IMG/VR virus record: IMGVR_UViG_3300037427_001697
Location: 1 to 54,489 of that record
Source: a virus
Direction: 5' to 3' (one strand)
DNA: 54,489 nucleotides
A model generated the notes under the pieces. That model searched no databases and was not told the origin of the DNA. It saw only the letters and a list, made by a program, of their open reading frames with translations. Shown piece by piece: positions 29,540 to 38,408 of the stretch. A program made the translations under genes and the position numbers. The number at the start of each line of letters is the position of its first letter. Position 1 is the first letter of the stretch.

Positions 29540-29896
29540 ATGTTCAATGACCTTCATATTCAAGAATGGATAGAAAGTCATGGAACGGCTACGAGTTTTA
29601 CATTTGTAGTATTTGGGGATTTGAAAGAAGAAGAAGTGGAACTGTTGATTAAGGGAGTAGTTATTCATCTTCAACAGATTAAGAAATACTCGGAAATGGC
29701 AGTATTTTTTGACCCAATAGATGAGAAGCAAGCGGTTGCTTGGAATACTTATCAAGGAACAAGTTTAGCGTTTATCTTTGCAGGAGACGCTTCGGAAACA
29801 GAAAATACCATCAAAGGAATAATCTTAGATGGGCTAAATTTTCTTAGATACAAATGCGAATACTTAGGAATAAAAGTAAGTGAGAATTATGTTTAG
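29540..29896 (+). CDS. Hypothetical alpha/beta protein
   Basis: A 118-residue acidic protein starting MFNDLHIQEWIESHG, with strand-helix alternation (FTFVVFGDL, VELLIKGVVIHLQQ, SLAFIFAGD, GIILDGLNFL). Two similar halves (FVVFGD and FIFAGD, each followed by Glu-rich helix and a Lys-Gly-Ile/Val) suggest an internal duplication. It overlaps the next gene by eight bases. Family unknown. Confidence 0.6.
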   Translation: MFNDLHIQEWIESHGTATSFTFVVFGDLKEEEVELLIKGVVIHLQQIKKYSEMAVFFDPIDEKQAVAWNTYQGTSLAFIFAGDASETENTIKGIILDGLNFLRYKCEYLGIKVSENYV

Positions 29897-30287
29897 TAAA
29901 GATATGTTAGTAGGAATTTTATTATCATGTGCAAAAGTTCAGTTCAAGATTATTAGAACAGATGAATTAAAGATTGGCTACAAACCAATAATAGGTTTGG
30001 CCATAAGAGGAAAGGCTAAGTTTCTACATGGTGTGCAACGGTCTTTGTTGCATTGGGGAGTATATTCTTCTTATCACAACGAAGAATCCTCTTCAAGACC
30101 AAAACCAATAATGTATATTAGCGGGATAAGGAATCTTGAGAAAGTAATAAATAACATTCCCGACAATTTAGAAAGTCGTCAAGGAGAGTGGACTACGGTT
30201 GATACGGTAGTTAAAATGTTGGTGAACAAAGAACATTTGACACAAAAAGGATTAGATAAATTATTAGAATTAAAAGGGGTAATTTAA
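29889..30287 (+). CDS. Possible domesticated LAGLIDADG-fold DNA-binding protein
   Basis: A 132-residue protein. The order of parts resembles a single LAGLIDADG homing-endonuclease domain: a first helix LVGILLSC where LAGLIDADG would be, paired strands (IIGLAIRGKAKF), an amphipathic helix, MYISGIRNLEKVINNIP, and a final KEHLTQKGLDKLLELKG. The catalytic acidic residue of the signature is missing (Ser-Cys instead of Asp-Ala-Asp/Glu), so it is unlikely to cut DNA. Such inactive forms act as DNA-binding regulators, for example WhiA. Tentative. Confidence 0.4.
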   Translation: MFSKDMLVGILLSCAKVQFKIIRTDELKIGYKPIIGLAIRGKAKFLHGVQRSLLHWGVYSSYHNEESSSRPKPIMYISGIRNLEKVINNIPDNLESRQGEWTTVDTVVKMLVNKEHLTQKGLDKLLELKGVI

Positions 30288-31129
30288 TGGGATTAACAAC
30301 AATGAATCAAAATAGAGCAATTTTAATAACAGGCAAAATAGGAACAGGAAAATCAACTCAAGCATTAACATTAGTAAAAGAACCAATGATTGTTTTTGCT
30401 AATGATATTAATATTGATGTAGGTTCTTTTCCTATGGAAAATGGTATTATCATAGAAGATGTTCACTATAAACCTGATAAACAAGCAATTCTATTTATTT
30501 TAAGGAATTATAGAGGACAAATTGTATTAACTTCTATTAATGAGAAATCCGTTCCCAAAGAAATAAAAGATATGTGTCGTATAAAACGGGCAGGTTCTTA
30601 TAACTTTCTTGAAGAGTCAATTAAATCAATTGCCCCTAATTCAGAAAAACCGTTTTCTTTTGAAAGAGATACCTATTCCCTCGTAAGGGGCTACCTGAAG
30701 GAGAGAGATAGAGATTTAGTTGCTAAGTTATTAGTTTATAACAAACCTCCGGACACTCAAATAGTATCTTGGTTAAGTGAAAATATGCACCCGCATAGAT
30801 TAATCTTTGTTGATGGTGTAGTAAAGAGAAGATGGAGTCAAGACTATTTTTATCAAATGTTAGCCTATGCACATGAAGGCGGTTCTTTTGATAGATTAAA
30901 TATGCCTAAAAGAAGAAAGTATTCGGTATTACCTAAGTTAGCAAGAAGGCTTGGAGTAAGAAATCCAAGATTATTAAAGCAACTTTGTAAGGATGAAATA
31001 GTTGTTTCACAATTCAAAAAGAAACTAAACAACGGGGAATGTCGTCTTTTAGGTTTAGGTGAAAAAAGAAAAAGAAAAAAGACAGACCCGATAAGAGCAA
31101 AACAAACCTCTTTGGAGGACTATTTATGA
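30287..31129 (+). CDS. RFC-large-subunit-like P-loop ATPase with PCNA-binding tail
   Basis: A 280-residue protein. Walker A GKIGTGKST is at 16-24; IIIEDVHY may be Walker B, and QIVLTSINEKSVP resembles the RFC sensor-1 region. After a basic stretch (GEKRKRKKTD) it ends in KQTSLEDYL, a PIP box (QxxLxxYL) that binds PCNA, as at the C-terminus of archaeal RFC large subunits. It is much shorter than RfcL (about 480). The next genes are a winged-helix protein and RFC small, so it is probably the clamp-loader large subunit. Confidence 0.65.
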   Translation: MGLTTMNQNRAILITGKIGTGKSTQALTLVKEPMIVFANDINIDVGSFPMENGIIIEDVHYKPDKQAILFILRNYRGQIVLTSINEKSVPKEIKDMCRIKRAGSYNFLEESIKSIAPNSEKPFSFERDTYSLVRGYLKERDRDLVAKLLVYNKPPDTQIVSWLSENMHPHRLIFVDGVVKRRWSQDYFYQMLAYAHEGGSFDRLNMPKRRKYSVLPKLARRLGVRNPRLLKQLCKDEIVVSQFKKKLNNGECRLLGLGEKRKRKKTDPIRAKQTSLEDYL

Positions 31130-31386
31130 AAACAAGAAAATTAATTTATAGAATAGAATCTGTTTTACAAGATAAAGAAATGACTTGTAGGCAGATAATG
31201 GATGAATTAAATAAAGAAAATTCAAGGAAGCGCAGTTCTTCCAATAGGTCATATTCATTTACCTCAAATCAAATTGCACAACTACTTAGAAATAAAAGAT
31301 TTGAAAAGATTGGAAAATGTAAAATAAAAGATGTTAATATATGGAGGAATAAAAATGTTATGGACAGAAAAATACAGGCCAAATAA
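31126..31386 (+). CDS. Small winged-helix-like protein
   Basis: An 86-residue basic protein starting MKTRKLIYRIESVLQD, with a winged-helix pattern (MTCRQIMDELNKE, then FTSNQIAQLLRNKRFEKIG). It overlaps the RFC-large-like gene by four bases and the RFC small gene by 32. Possibly a DNA-binding partner of the clamp loader or a regulator. Confidence 0.55.
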   Translation: MKTRKLIYRIESVLQDKEMTCRQIMDELNKENSRKRSSSNRSYSFTSNQIAQLLRNKRFEKIGKCKIKDVNIWRNKNVMDRKIQAK

Positions 31387-32263
31387 GTTAAATGACTTAA
31401 TAGGACAAGAACACTTTAGTTTAGACGCTAAAACATGGATAGAAGAAAGAAACATGCCTAATGTTTTAATTCATGGAAATCCGGGAAATGGGAAAACAAG
31501 TGCTTCTTTAGTATTAGCCAAAGAAATACTTGGTGAATCTTTTATTGATAATTATATAGAAGTAAATGCTTCCGATGATAGAAGATTAGAAACAGTAAGA
31601 ACAACAATAAAGAATATTGCTCAAAGTGCAACAATAGGTGATGCACCATTTAGAATCGTATTATTAGATGAAATGGATGGAATGACTAATGATGCTCAAA
31701 ATGCATTGAAAAGAATTATGGAAAGATATTCAAGTAATATAAGATTTATTATTACTTGTAATGATAGAAATAAGATTATCTTTGCATTACAAAGTAGATG
31801 TGCCAACTATCATTTTAAGCCATTGAGTAATGAATCATTATTGGAAGTAATACAATCAATTCTTCAAAAAGAAGGTATAACTCGTTTTGAAACCAATGAT
31901 TTGAACTCCTTTATATATGCTATGAACGGTGATATGCGGAGGGCGATTACAGAATTACAGGCCGCAAAAGCAAGTGATTCTTCCCTCAAGGCACAGGTGG
32001 ATAACAGTTTAGATGAATATAGCAAAATACTAATGAAAATAATTGATAAACAGGCAGATTCTTTACAGGCAATACATAACTTACTTTACGATGGATATAC
32101 TATCCGTGAAATTTGTATTGGCTTGCATGACGCAGTATTAATTGCTGAATTAGATAGCAATTTGAAATTTAAAGTCCTTAGAACGATAGGAGAAAGTGAA
32201 TGGCGTTCAACCACTATGACTCCTAAAGTATTAGCCTCATGGTTAATTGGCCAACTATCATAG
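31355..32263 (+). CDS. rfcS: Replication factor C small subunit, clamp loader
   Basis: A 302-residue AAA+ ATPase that opens the PCNA ring. It has the classic RFC start WTEKYRP, Walker A GNPGNGKTS, Walker B LLDEMDG, sensor 1 FIITCNDRNKI, and the arginine-finger motif LQSRCANY. The C-terminal collar helices are present (length near the usual 320). ATG 31355 has TGGAGG upstream; the frame from 31331 overlaps the gene before it and is not needed. Confidence 0.93.
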   Translation: MLWTEKYRPNKLNDLIGQEHFSLDAKTWIEERNMPNVLIHGNPGNGKTSASLVLAKEILGESFIDNYIEVNASDDRRLETVRTTIKNIAQSATIGDAPFRIVLLDEMDGMTNDAQNALKRIMERYSSNIRFIITCNDRNKIIFALQSRCANYHFKPLSNESLLEVIQSILQKEGITRFETNDLNSFIYAMNGDMRRAITELQAAKASDSSLKAQVDNSLDEYSKILMKIIDKQADSLQAIHNLLYDGYTIREICIGLHDAVLIAELDSNLKFKVLRTIGESEWRSTTMTPKVLASWLIGQLS

Positions 32264-32313
32264 AATTGAACAAAAACAAAAACAAAAAAACAAAAAATAG
32301 GAAAGTGAAAAAT

Positions 32314-33537
32314 ATGAATGAAGATATGAAAGCAGAAGTGATTAAAAGCGCACAATATATTGGTTTGAGCGAAGAAGAAGCGTTAGCAAAATTCGTTGAA
32401 GTTTGCGAAGAAAACGGAATTGAAACAACCGCCCCAATTGCTAAAGGTGTATGGAGAAACTATGTTGCGAATGTTAGAAGAACCCAAGAGGGAGATTCAA
32501 ATAATAACAATAACAACAGTAATGATTCTTTTTACAAGGCAGCATTTGGATTCTTTGTTGCTTTAGAAGAACCAAGAGATATGATGGCGTGGAACAGAAT
32601 GAAAGCAAAAGAAGAGTTTATGCGTGATGCTGATAATGCCCTTGAAAAAGGAATTGTAGCAATAGCAAATGAAAACGCTTTAGGTAAGTGGGTTATTTCC
32701 CGTTATCAACATGGAGAATATGAAGAAAAAACCATTTCATCTCTACCTGCGGGAGCAGAAGAAACAGAAGATGGCCGATATTATGTTCCTTTAGATAACA
32801 CGCCCGTTTATATGAATGGCGGAAAGAATGCACAATACGGAAAACCACTACCACCACAACAAATGAGAAGAAGCGGTATATTTTATGGTTCTGTTGGAAC
32901 AAGTGAAATGAAACCTTATTTCTTTTCTTATAAGAATCAAGGCGGAGTAGATTTTGCACCTAATACATTTGAATGGGTGCATTTCCTTTGTGTTGCTAAT
33001 GATGCAGGAACAGATATTTATGGGGCTAAAGATTTAACATTCAATAGCCTTTCATTAAATAGTGAAATGAGTCCGGACAATGAATTATTTAGGGATATGT
33101 CTAACTTTGACTTTGAAGATTGTCTAAGAAATAACTTTGGTTCTCATCTAACTCCACTTATGGAATTAGATAGAGCGCATATTCAAAGACAGGAATTACC
33201 TTCTAAAGAAAGATTTGTAATTACAGATGGAACAGTCACTAATATGAATATGACTCCAACAAAGAACGGTAATAGAATTATCAATATAACAGATATTGAT
33301 TATGAATTGGATTATTCCGATGGTTCGGGAATTGTCACTTGTTGGATTCCCCCACATTTGAATATTGATTTCGGTATTCAATCATCAGTTATTATTGTTG
33401 GCCGAACAAGCCAAAGAACAACCGATGAAGGAGTTGAACCAACAACAATTAATGCTTCGGGTATTTATTGCACCCTAAAGCATGGTTCAGCCGTTGAAGT
33501 TTCCCAACCCGTTGAGGATAACTTTGATTGGTTTTGA
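32314..33537 (+). CDS. OB-fold single-stranded DNA-binding protein (RPA-like)
   Basis: A 407-residue protein. The C-terminal part (about 310-395) reads as an OB fold: RFVITDGTVTNMNMTPTKN, RIINITDID, GIVTCWIPP, SSVIIVGRTSQR, TTINASGIYC. A helical N-terminal region (1-60) and an Asn-rich linker (SNNNNNNSN) precede a middle domain with aromatic residues. It ends DNFDWF, an acidic aromatic tail as in SSB proteins that recruit partners. AAGTGA precedes the ATG at 32314. Probably coats single strands in replication. Confidence 0.7.
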   Translation: MNEDMKAEVIKSAQYIGLSEEEALAKFVEVCEENGIETTAPIAKGVWRNYVANVRRTQEGDSNNNNNNSNDSFYKAAFGFFVALEEPRDMMAWNRMKAKEEFMRDADNALEKGIVAIANENALGKWVISRYQHGEYEEKTISSLPAGAEETEDGRYYVPLDNTPVYMNGGKNAQYGKPLPPQQMRRSGIFYGSVGTSEMKPYFFSYKNQGGVDFAPNTFEWVHFLCVANDAGTDIYGAKDLTFNSLSLNSEMSPDNELFRDMSNFDFEDCLRNNFGSHLTPLMELDRAHIQRQELPSKERFVITDGTVTNMNMTPTKNGNRIINITDIDYELDYSDGSGIVTCWIPPHLNIDFGIQSSVIIVGRTSQRTTDEGVEPTTINASGIYCTLKHGSAVEVSQPVEDNFDWF

Positions 33538-33581
33538 TTGATTATTCAATCATTGTGTAGTCGTTGGCGTTAATGACGGTC

Positions 33582-33602
33582 ATATAGGTGCGAAGCCTAT
33601 AT
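33582..33602 (+). terminator. Hairpin between SSB and the next gene
   Basis: ATATAGG and CCTATAT form a perfect seven-pair stem with a TGCGAAG loop, about 45 bases after the SSB stop and 8 bases before the next ribosome site AAGGAG. It may act on RNA stability or translation rather than as a full terminator. Confidence 0.4.
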
Positions 33603-33618
33603 TTAAGGAGAAATTATT

Positions 33619-33843
33619 ATGATAAGAATTTTTAAAAATGCACTAAAAACAGATAGAGCGTTTATTCACTACGATAAAATCCAACACATTTCATGGAACT
33701 CAAATGGAGTGTTAGGTATGGAATTGAAAGTGTATTCAAGCGCAGGAACAATAATCCAATATTTAGAACTTGAAGACCTTGAAAGGTTTTTAGATTCTTA
33801 TGTTCGTGATTGGTTAGGAGTAGGGGGATTTACCTATGAATGA
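33619..33843 (+). CDS. Small protein, first of a tandem paralog pair
   Basis: A 74-residue protein with the pattern IHYDKIQHISW, a strand pair, then LEDLERFLDSYVRDW. The next gene has the same layout (IDLSKVDFITW, IEDLKTVLETW). AAGGAG lies upstream. The fold looks like three strands plus a helix, as in PH-like small viral proteins. Function unknown. Confidence 0.6.
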   Translation: MIRIFKNALKTDRAFIHYDKIQHISWNSNGVLGMELKVYSSAGTIIQYLELEDLERFLDSYVRDWLGVGGFTYE

Positions 33844-34093
33844 ACTAAAAGAAGATAAGTATTTAATAAAGACCAATAGTTATATGATTGACTTGTCTAA
33901 AGTAGATTTTATTACTTGGAAAGAAAATGACAAGAAAGAAAATACCTATTGGGCTAAGTTCCATATTGGAACTAAAGAAGCAAGATATGTTTGTAATAAT
34001 ATTGAAGATTTAAAAACAGTATTGGAAACATGGTCTAAACTTAATGGAAAGAAAATAAATATAGAAGATGAAGATATAATAGAGGAATGGTGA
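33836..34093 (+). CDS. Small protein, second of a tandem paralog pair
   Basis: An 85-residue protein with the same order of parts as the preceding gene, plus an acidic tail (NIEDEDIIEEW). It overlaps that gene by eight bases. A local duplication is the simplest explanation. Confidence 0.6.
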   Translation: MNELKEDKYLIKTNSYMIDLSKVDFITWKENDKKENTYWAKFHIGTKEARYVCNNIEDLKTVLETWSKLNGKKINIEDEDIIEEW

Positions 34094-34097
34094 TATA

Positions 34098-34919
34098 ATG
34101 AGTTTAACAAGTAAGAATAAACAACCGGCAGTAGCGAATGAAATGATAGAGAACCAAAGAGTTGTCGCATTTCAGGATAAATTAAAGAAACAAACAGAAG
34201 GTAGATTAGCAAGAAGTAATCGTTTAGTTTGTGGTATTTGGGGAGAACCCAAAACAGTCAAAAGTGGATTAGCCCTTGATTTCCCTAATAAACAAATTTA
34301 TGTTTTAGATTGGGATAATGGTTGCGAACCTACATGGAGACAAAACCATGAGATGACTGAAAGAATTACTTTGTGGAATCCCGAAGTAAGAAATGAAAAT
34401 GGCGAATTAGATATTCAAAAGTCGGAAGCAAATTCCGAAGATTTTGTTTTATTCGTTAAGTCTAAAATAGCAGAAGGAGAAGATGTTTTGTTTGTATTTG
34501 ATGGAGTAGATAAGTGGCTTGACTGTTGCACATTAAATGTGACCGGAAGTTCTAAAATCGGCAAACCACAAAAGATGAAGTTTGAATGGGGCAAAAGAAA
34601 TGCACCATTTTATTCTCTATTGATGATGTGTAAGAATTTAGATTGCGACCAAATCTACATTACTCATGCTAAAGCAGATTATGGAGCAACAGGAGAAGTA
34701 ATTGGTTCTAAACCTAATTGGCACAATTGGGGAGATTATATGTTCCAAATTATTTCAACAAGAAGAACTCGCAAGAAAAACGATGTAGTGTATAAGGCTG
34801 AATTACTAAGTAGTAAAACCAATACTGCACTTGTCGGTAAAACTTGGGAATCATTAACTGTCGGAACAGGTAAAGTTTCTTGGACAGGTATTCCCGAATT
34901 GCGAGAGGGATTGATTTGA
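34098..34919 (+). CDS. RecA-like P-loop ATPase (Sak4 / phage AAA type)
   Basis: A 273-residue protein. Walker A-like GIWGEPKTVKSG at 46-57 with Lys-Thr and Lys-Ser, YVLDWDNG strand, and Walker B VLFVFDGVDKW near 135. This fits the RecA-like ATPase found beside SSB in phages (Sak4 / AAA_24 type), which helps strand annealing or recombination. It lies between the small paralogs and PCNA. GTGATA precedes the ATG. The family is assigned from motifs only. Confidence 0.7.
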   Translation: MSLTSKNKQPAVANEMIENQRVVAFQDKLKKQTEGRLARSNRLVCGIWGEPKTVKSGLALDFPNKQIYVLDWDNGCEPTWRQNHEMTERITLWNPEVRNENGELDIQKSEANSEDFVLFVKSKIAEGEDVLFVFDGVDKWLDCCTLNVTGSSKIGKPQKMKFEWGKRNAPFYSLLMMCKNLDCDQIYITHAKADYGATGEVIGSKPNWHNWGDYMFQIISTRRTRKKNDVVYKAELLSSKTNTALVGKTWESLTVGTGKVSWTGIPELREGLI

Positions 34920-35689
34920 AATTTACAATAGAAACAAATGAACTAAAGAACGGATTAGAGAGTGTCCAAGTTAAAGGAAAGGGAACAACTAATAATGGAT
35001 TTGGTAATACCAATCTTGGAACATACGCTCTTTTAGAAGTTAAAGATAATAATTTGAGTATTTGGAATGGAAACCAAACTTTCTTTGTATCACTAACTAT
35101 TCCATTAGAAGGTGAATCCGAAGAAGGCATTTGCTGTCTTGATAGCGCAAATGTTCTTCCTTATTTGAAATCATTTTCTAATGAGATAACATTTTCAGTT
35201 GGTGATTTTATTACCATTACAAGTGGTGATTCAAAGAAGGCTTCAATACCTTTAGTTGTCAATCACCCTCAAATTCAACCATTAACAAGAATTAAGGGAA
35301 TGCTAAGTCATGTTAGATATGAAGTAAATCCGAATAGACTATGGACTTTCGGCAAAGGACAATTTGAAACTGCATTTACTATTACACACGCACAATTACA
35401 GAATGCACTTAAAGCATGTGAATTGGTTAAGAGTGGCATATACAAGTTAGATAAGAATGAAACAATAACACTTTCAACAAGACAAAGCATTACTAACAAG
35501 TATGAAGAAACGCTAACTCCGTTGTTTATTACTAATCCAAATGAAGGGGCAACTATTGAATTTAGTAGCCCTCTTTATGCTTTCTTTGAGAAAGACCAAA
35601 TGTTAAACATATACATGAAAGATGAATTTCCGCTTTTGATAGTGGCTAATGATAGAATACTATTGAAAGCACCACATATAGGTGCGTGA
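34916..35689 (+). CDS. pcn: PCNA-like sliding clamp
   Basis: A 257-residue protein, the usual PCNA length, starting with TTG at 34916 (GAGAGGG upstream, overlapping the stop of the previous gene). It has two similar beta-rich halves, a middle linker (RYEVNPNRLWTFGKG), and a C-terminal half with PLYAFFEKDQMLNIYMKDEFPLLIV (cited by landmarks), where ITMKDEFPL-like residues match the archaeal PCNA motif near the C-terminus. It encircles DNA and holds polymerase, ligase and RFC. Place beside PolB and RFC supports the call. Confidence 0.8.
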   Translation: MKFTIETNELKNGLESVQVKGKGTTNNGFGNTNLGTYALLEVKDNNLSIWNGNQTFFVSLTIPLEGESEEGICCLDSANVLPYLKSFSNEITFSVGDFITITSGDSKKASIPLVVNHPQIQPLTRIKGMLSHVRYEVNPNRLWTFGKGQFETAFTITHAQLQNALKACELVKSGIYKLDKNETITLSTRQSITNKYEETLTPLFITNPNEGATIEFSSPLYAFFEKDQMLNIYMKDEFPLLIVANDRILLKAPHIGA

Positions 35690-35695
35690 ATATTA

Positions 35696-37351
35696 ATGAT
35701 AATAAGTAAGATGAATGATGGTAAAAGAATCTATAAATCTTGGAGAGAGAACGGTGAAAAGAAGTTTGAAATGGTGGAAGTTAAACCTTATTTTTATGTT
35801 AAAGAAGATGAGAAAGAACCTTCCAAGTATAAGGCATCAAAGTATATTGATAGAGACTTTGAGTATATTCGTGGTGATTGGGTTAATATTGATAATGAGC
35901 CGTTAAAGAAAGTTGTAGTTGATACTTCTTTTGATATTAGAAAGGCTAAAGATATGTTCAAGAAAACCTATGAGGCTGATGTGCCTTTTCACTTTAGATA
36001 TGCAGTTGATGAAGTAAAAGAAATGCCGGAGTATAAAATGCGTAAATGGTATTGGGATATGGAATGGCAACAAGGCGGAGAATATCACGATTGTATTACT
36101 ACTATTGTAGTGTATGATAATTATGAAGAGAAGTATCATCAATGGGTATGGTTTCCTGAAAAGGCAATGCGTAAAATTATGCACACTTATCCTCTTGGGA
36201 ATGCTAAAATATTCACTAATGAAAAAGACATGCTTGAAAACTTTATGACAACAATGGTTGTAAAAGACCCCGATATGTTAATTGCATGGTTCGGTCATTT
36301 TGCAGATATACCTAAGTTATTAGAAAGAACCTGCGCTCTTGGTCTTAATCCACAAATAATGTCGCCAACAGGACACATTAAAGGTATAAAGAAAAAGAAA
36401 GATAGTTTTTCCTTTGCATATGGTGAAAAGGGTTTTAGCCCTATTGAACAACCTATTAATGGAAGAATTACTTTATCTTTAGATTTAGCATTTGAAAGAC
36501 AATGGAATGATTCACAAAGAGGAACATTACCTTCTTTGTCTCTTGATTATATTGGTGAAACAGTTCTAAACAAGAAGAAACTTGTCTCGGAGAAGTTTCC
36601 CGATACAAATGAATTTTATCGCAGGGCTTGGTTAGAAGATACTCAAACTTATCTTGACTATGCTATACAAGATGTAAAGTTGATAGTCGAGATAGATGAA
36701 TCAAACTATTGTAGTGAAGCAATATTATCACTACAAAGATTACTAAAAGCACCATTTGATGCTTGTTTCTACGCTTCTCACATGGGTTCTATTTACTTTA
36801 TGAGAAATGCTTGGTGGAAATGCAAGACAGGAAGTAAAGTAGAGAAAAGAGAAACTTATGAAGGGGCTATGATATATGACCCTTTAAGTGAACAAACTCA
36901 AGGATTACATCTTAATGTTGCGGCTTTTGATTTTGCAGGTCTATATCCTTCAATGATGATAGCAAGAAATATATCTTGGGAAACCATTAGTGAAGAACCA
37001 ACAGAATTTGCAGTTAATATTCTAACACCAAGAGATTTTAGCCCCGTTGAAAAGAAACATATGTTGTATTTTAAAACAGATGAATTAGGACTATTACCAA
37101 GAGCAGTATTAGAATTAAAAGAGTTAAGAAATGACTATAAGAAAAGAATGAAAGCCTCTAATGATAGTGGCGAGTATCAAAAATGGCATAATAATCAAAT
37201 GGCAGTAAAGCGTTTAATGGCTTCATTTTACGGAATTATTGCCTTTCAAGGATTTGGTTGGGCTAATGTTAATTTAGCGGCTTCTATAACGGCAAGTGCA
37301 AGAGAGGCTATTAGATTAGCCGCATTTAAGGCGAAGGAGATGGAAATATGA
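35696..37351 (+). CDS. polB: Family B DNA polymerase, N-terminal part (exonuclease plus motifs A and B)
   Basis: A 551-residue part of a replicative polymerase. Exonuclease motif I is WDME (Asp121), motif II WFGHFADIPKL, motif III YLDYAIQDVK. Polymerase motif A DFAGLYPSM is near residue 412 and motif B KRLMASFYG near 504 (Asn replaced by Ala). The gene stops after KAKEMEI, exactly where motif C should follow; the rest is at 38611. Neither end carries intein residues (no Cys/Ser at the break, no His-Asn), so the parts probably assemble as two chains, as in Methanothermobacter PolB1/PolB2. Confidence 0.9.
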   Translation: MIISKMNDGKRIYKSWRENGEKKFEMVEVKPYFYVKEDEKEPSKYKASKYIDRDFEYIRGDWVNIDNEPLKKVVVDTSFDIRKAKDMFKKTYEADVPFHFRYAVDEVKEMPEYKMRKWYWDMEWQQGGEYHDCITTIVVYDNYEEKYHQWVWFPEKAMRKIMHTYPLGNAKIFTNEKDMLENFMTTMVVKDPDMLIAWFGHFADIPKLLERTCALGLNPQIMSPTGHIKGIKKKKDSFSFAYGEKGFSPIEQPINGRITLSLDLAFERQWNDSQRGTLPSLSLDYIGETVLNKKKLVSEKFPDTNEFYRRAWLEDTQTYLDYAIQDVKLIVEIDESNYCSEAILSLQRLLKAPFDACFYASHMGSIYFMRNAWWKCKTGSKVEKRETYEGAMIYDPLSEQTQGLHLNVAAFDFAGLYPSMMIARNISWETISEEPTEFAVNILTPRDFSPVEKKHMLYFKTDELGLLPRAVLELKELRNDYKKRMKASNDSGEYQKWHNNQMAVKRLMASFYGIIAFQGFGWANVNLAASITASAREAIRLAAFKAKEMEI

Positions 37352-37785
37352 GTGGTATAACTTTAAGGACTTATATTTTAATTAAGGACTTATTACCCAT
37401 GAGTGAAGCATTAAGTTTTACAGAAAAAGAAGCCCTCGTTCTTTTAAAATATAAAGAAGTTAGAGAAGGGCATTCCCATATTTTAGAGAAAGAAATAAAA
37501 CAATCTCCTATTCATTCAAGAAATTGGGTGGTTTGGAAATGCCCTGTTCAATTAGAAGATAATAAGTTAAAACCTGCTGGTAGAACACCAAAAGAAGGTT
37601 GCGGTCAATATAATATTATGTCCACTAAGCATGGTGAACATAAATTAAAAAATGGTATTTTTCAATCATCGCCTTGTGAAAAGTGCGGTAAAAGAACTCG
37701 GCAAAATGGTTTGTTTAAGTTTTTTAGTTCTCAAATCCAAGCACTAAAATACGCACAAAATAAAAATAAGGAGTTAGAAGTATGA
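37348..37785 (+). CDS. Zinc-binding protein inserted between the polymerase halves
   Basis: A 145-residue protein. The first half may be a winged helix (SFTEKEALVLLKYKEV); the second has WKCP, GCGQYN, SPCEKCGKRTR, which could form a zinc site. It overlaps the polymerase N-part by four bases. It could be what is left of a mobile gene, but no HNH or GIY-YIG motif is visible. Confidence 0.55.
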   Translation: MSGITLRTYILIKDLLPMSEALSFTEKEALVLLKYKEVREGHSHILEKEIKQSPIHSRNWVVWKCPVQLEDNKLKPAGRTPKEGCGQYNIMSTKHGEHKLKNGIFQSSPCEKCGKRTRQNGLFKFFSSQIQALKYAQNKNKELEV

Positions 37786-37904
37786 AATGTAAAACACCAC
37801 TAAGATGTAGGCCGGAATTTGAAGGCAAATACCATTGTAAAAGATGTGCCGAAGAAGCAAGAATTGAGGCTGAAAAGTTCTTGGATTTAATAGATAAGAG
37901 ATGA
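37782..37904 (+). CDS. Very small cysteine-containing protein
   Basis: A 40-residue basic protein with CKTPLRC and CKRC, a probable zinc site, then a helix (EEARIEAEKFLDLI). It overlaps the preceding gene by four bases and has AAGGAG upstream. Confidence 0.5.
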   Translation: MKCKTPLRCRPEFEGKYHCKRCAEEARIEAEKFLDLIDKR

Positions 37905-37908
37905 TAAT

Positions 37909-38136
37909 ATGAACACACACATTAAAAGATGGATAGATGAATTAGTTTTATCCCTTGATATTGGCGAAGAATTTTTCGCTATGTCAATAAAAGAAAAACT
38001 AATTGAAACAAGAGGAACAACATTTGTTTGTGATAATGCCGCTATTGGTTGGTATTTGAATAGACAAAAATATGTTGAGCCTATTAAAACATCTAAAGGA
38101 AGAAAGATTTACAGGAGGATTAAACATGAGAACTAA
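37909..38136 (+). CDS. Small winged-helix-like protein
   Basis: A 75-residue protein starting MNTHIKRWIDELVLSL. The helix pattern (FFAMSIKEKLIE, NAAIGWYLNRQKYVEP) and the final KGRKIYRRIKHEN fit a winged helix-turn-helix, perhaps DNA-binding. GTGATA lies upstream. Tentative. Confidence 0.5.
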   Translation: MNTHIKRWIDELVLSLDIGEEFFAMSIKEKLIETRGTTFVCDNAAIGWYLNRQKYVEPIKTSKGRKIYRRIKHEN

Positions 38137-38299
38137 AATTGTAAGTGTAAAGGTATCGTATGATACCGAAGAAACATGGGATATTACTTTAAAAGAAGTA
38201 AAGGAGATATTTCAAATGATGAATAATTTAAAGCGTAATGCGGTCATTATTGATATTGAGCAAGGAGCGAATAAAAATGATGATGGACAAAACAAATGA
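38126..38299 (+). CDS. Small beta-then-helix protein
   Basis: A 57-residue protein starting MRTKIVSVKVSYDTEE with helix LKEVKEIFQMMNNLK and an acidic end. AGGAGG is six bases before the ATG at 38126, which is inside the end of the previous gene. Unknown. Confidence 0.5.
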   Translation: MRTKIVSVKVSYDTEETWDITLKEVKEIFQMMNNLKRNAVIIDIEQGANKNDDGQNK

Positions 38300-38408
38300 A
38301 TTATTAGAAGAATTGCTGGCTATGATAGCAAAATCAAATAAGATATTAATGATGGTAAATATCGTGAACATAGCGACCATTATAACAATTATGACGGTGA
38401 TAGTATGA
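38277..38408 (+). CDS. Very small membrane protein
   Basis: A 43-residue frame starting MMMDKTNELLEELLAM and ending in a hydrophobic span rich in Ile, Val, Met and Thr (residues about 23-43). AAGGAG precedes it and both ends overlap neighbours. Possibly a membrane peptide. Confidence 0.45.
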   Translation: MMMDKTNELLEELLAMIAKSNKILMMVNIVNIATIITIMTVIV

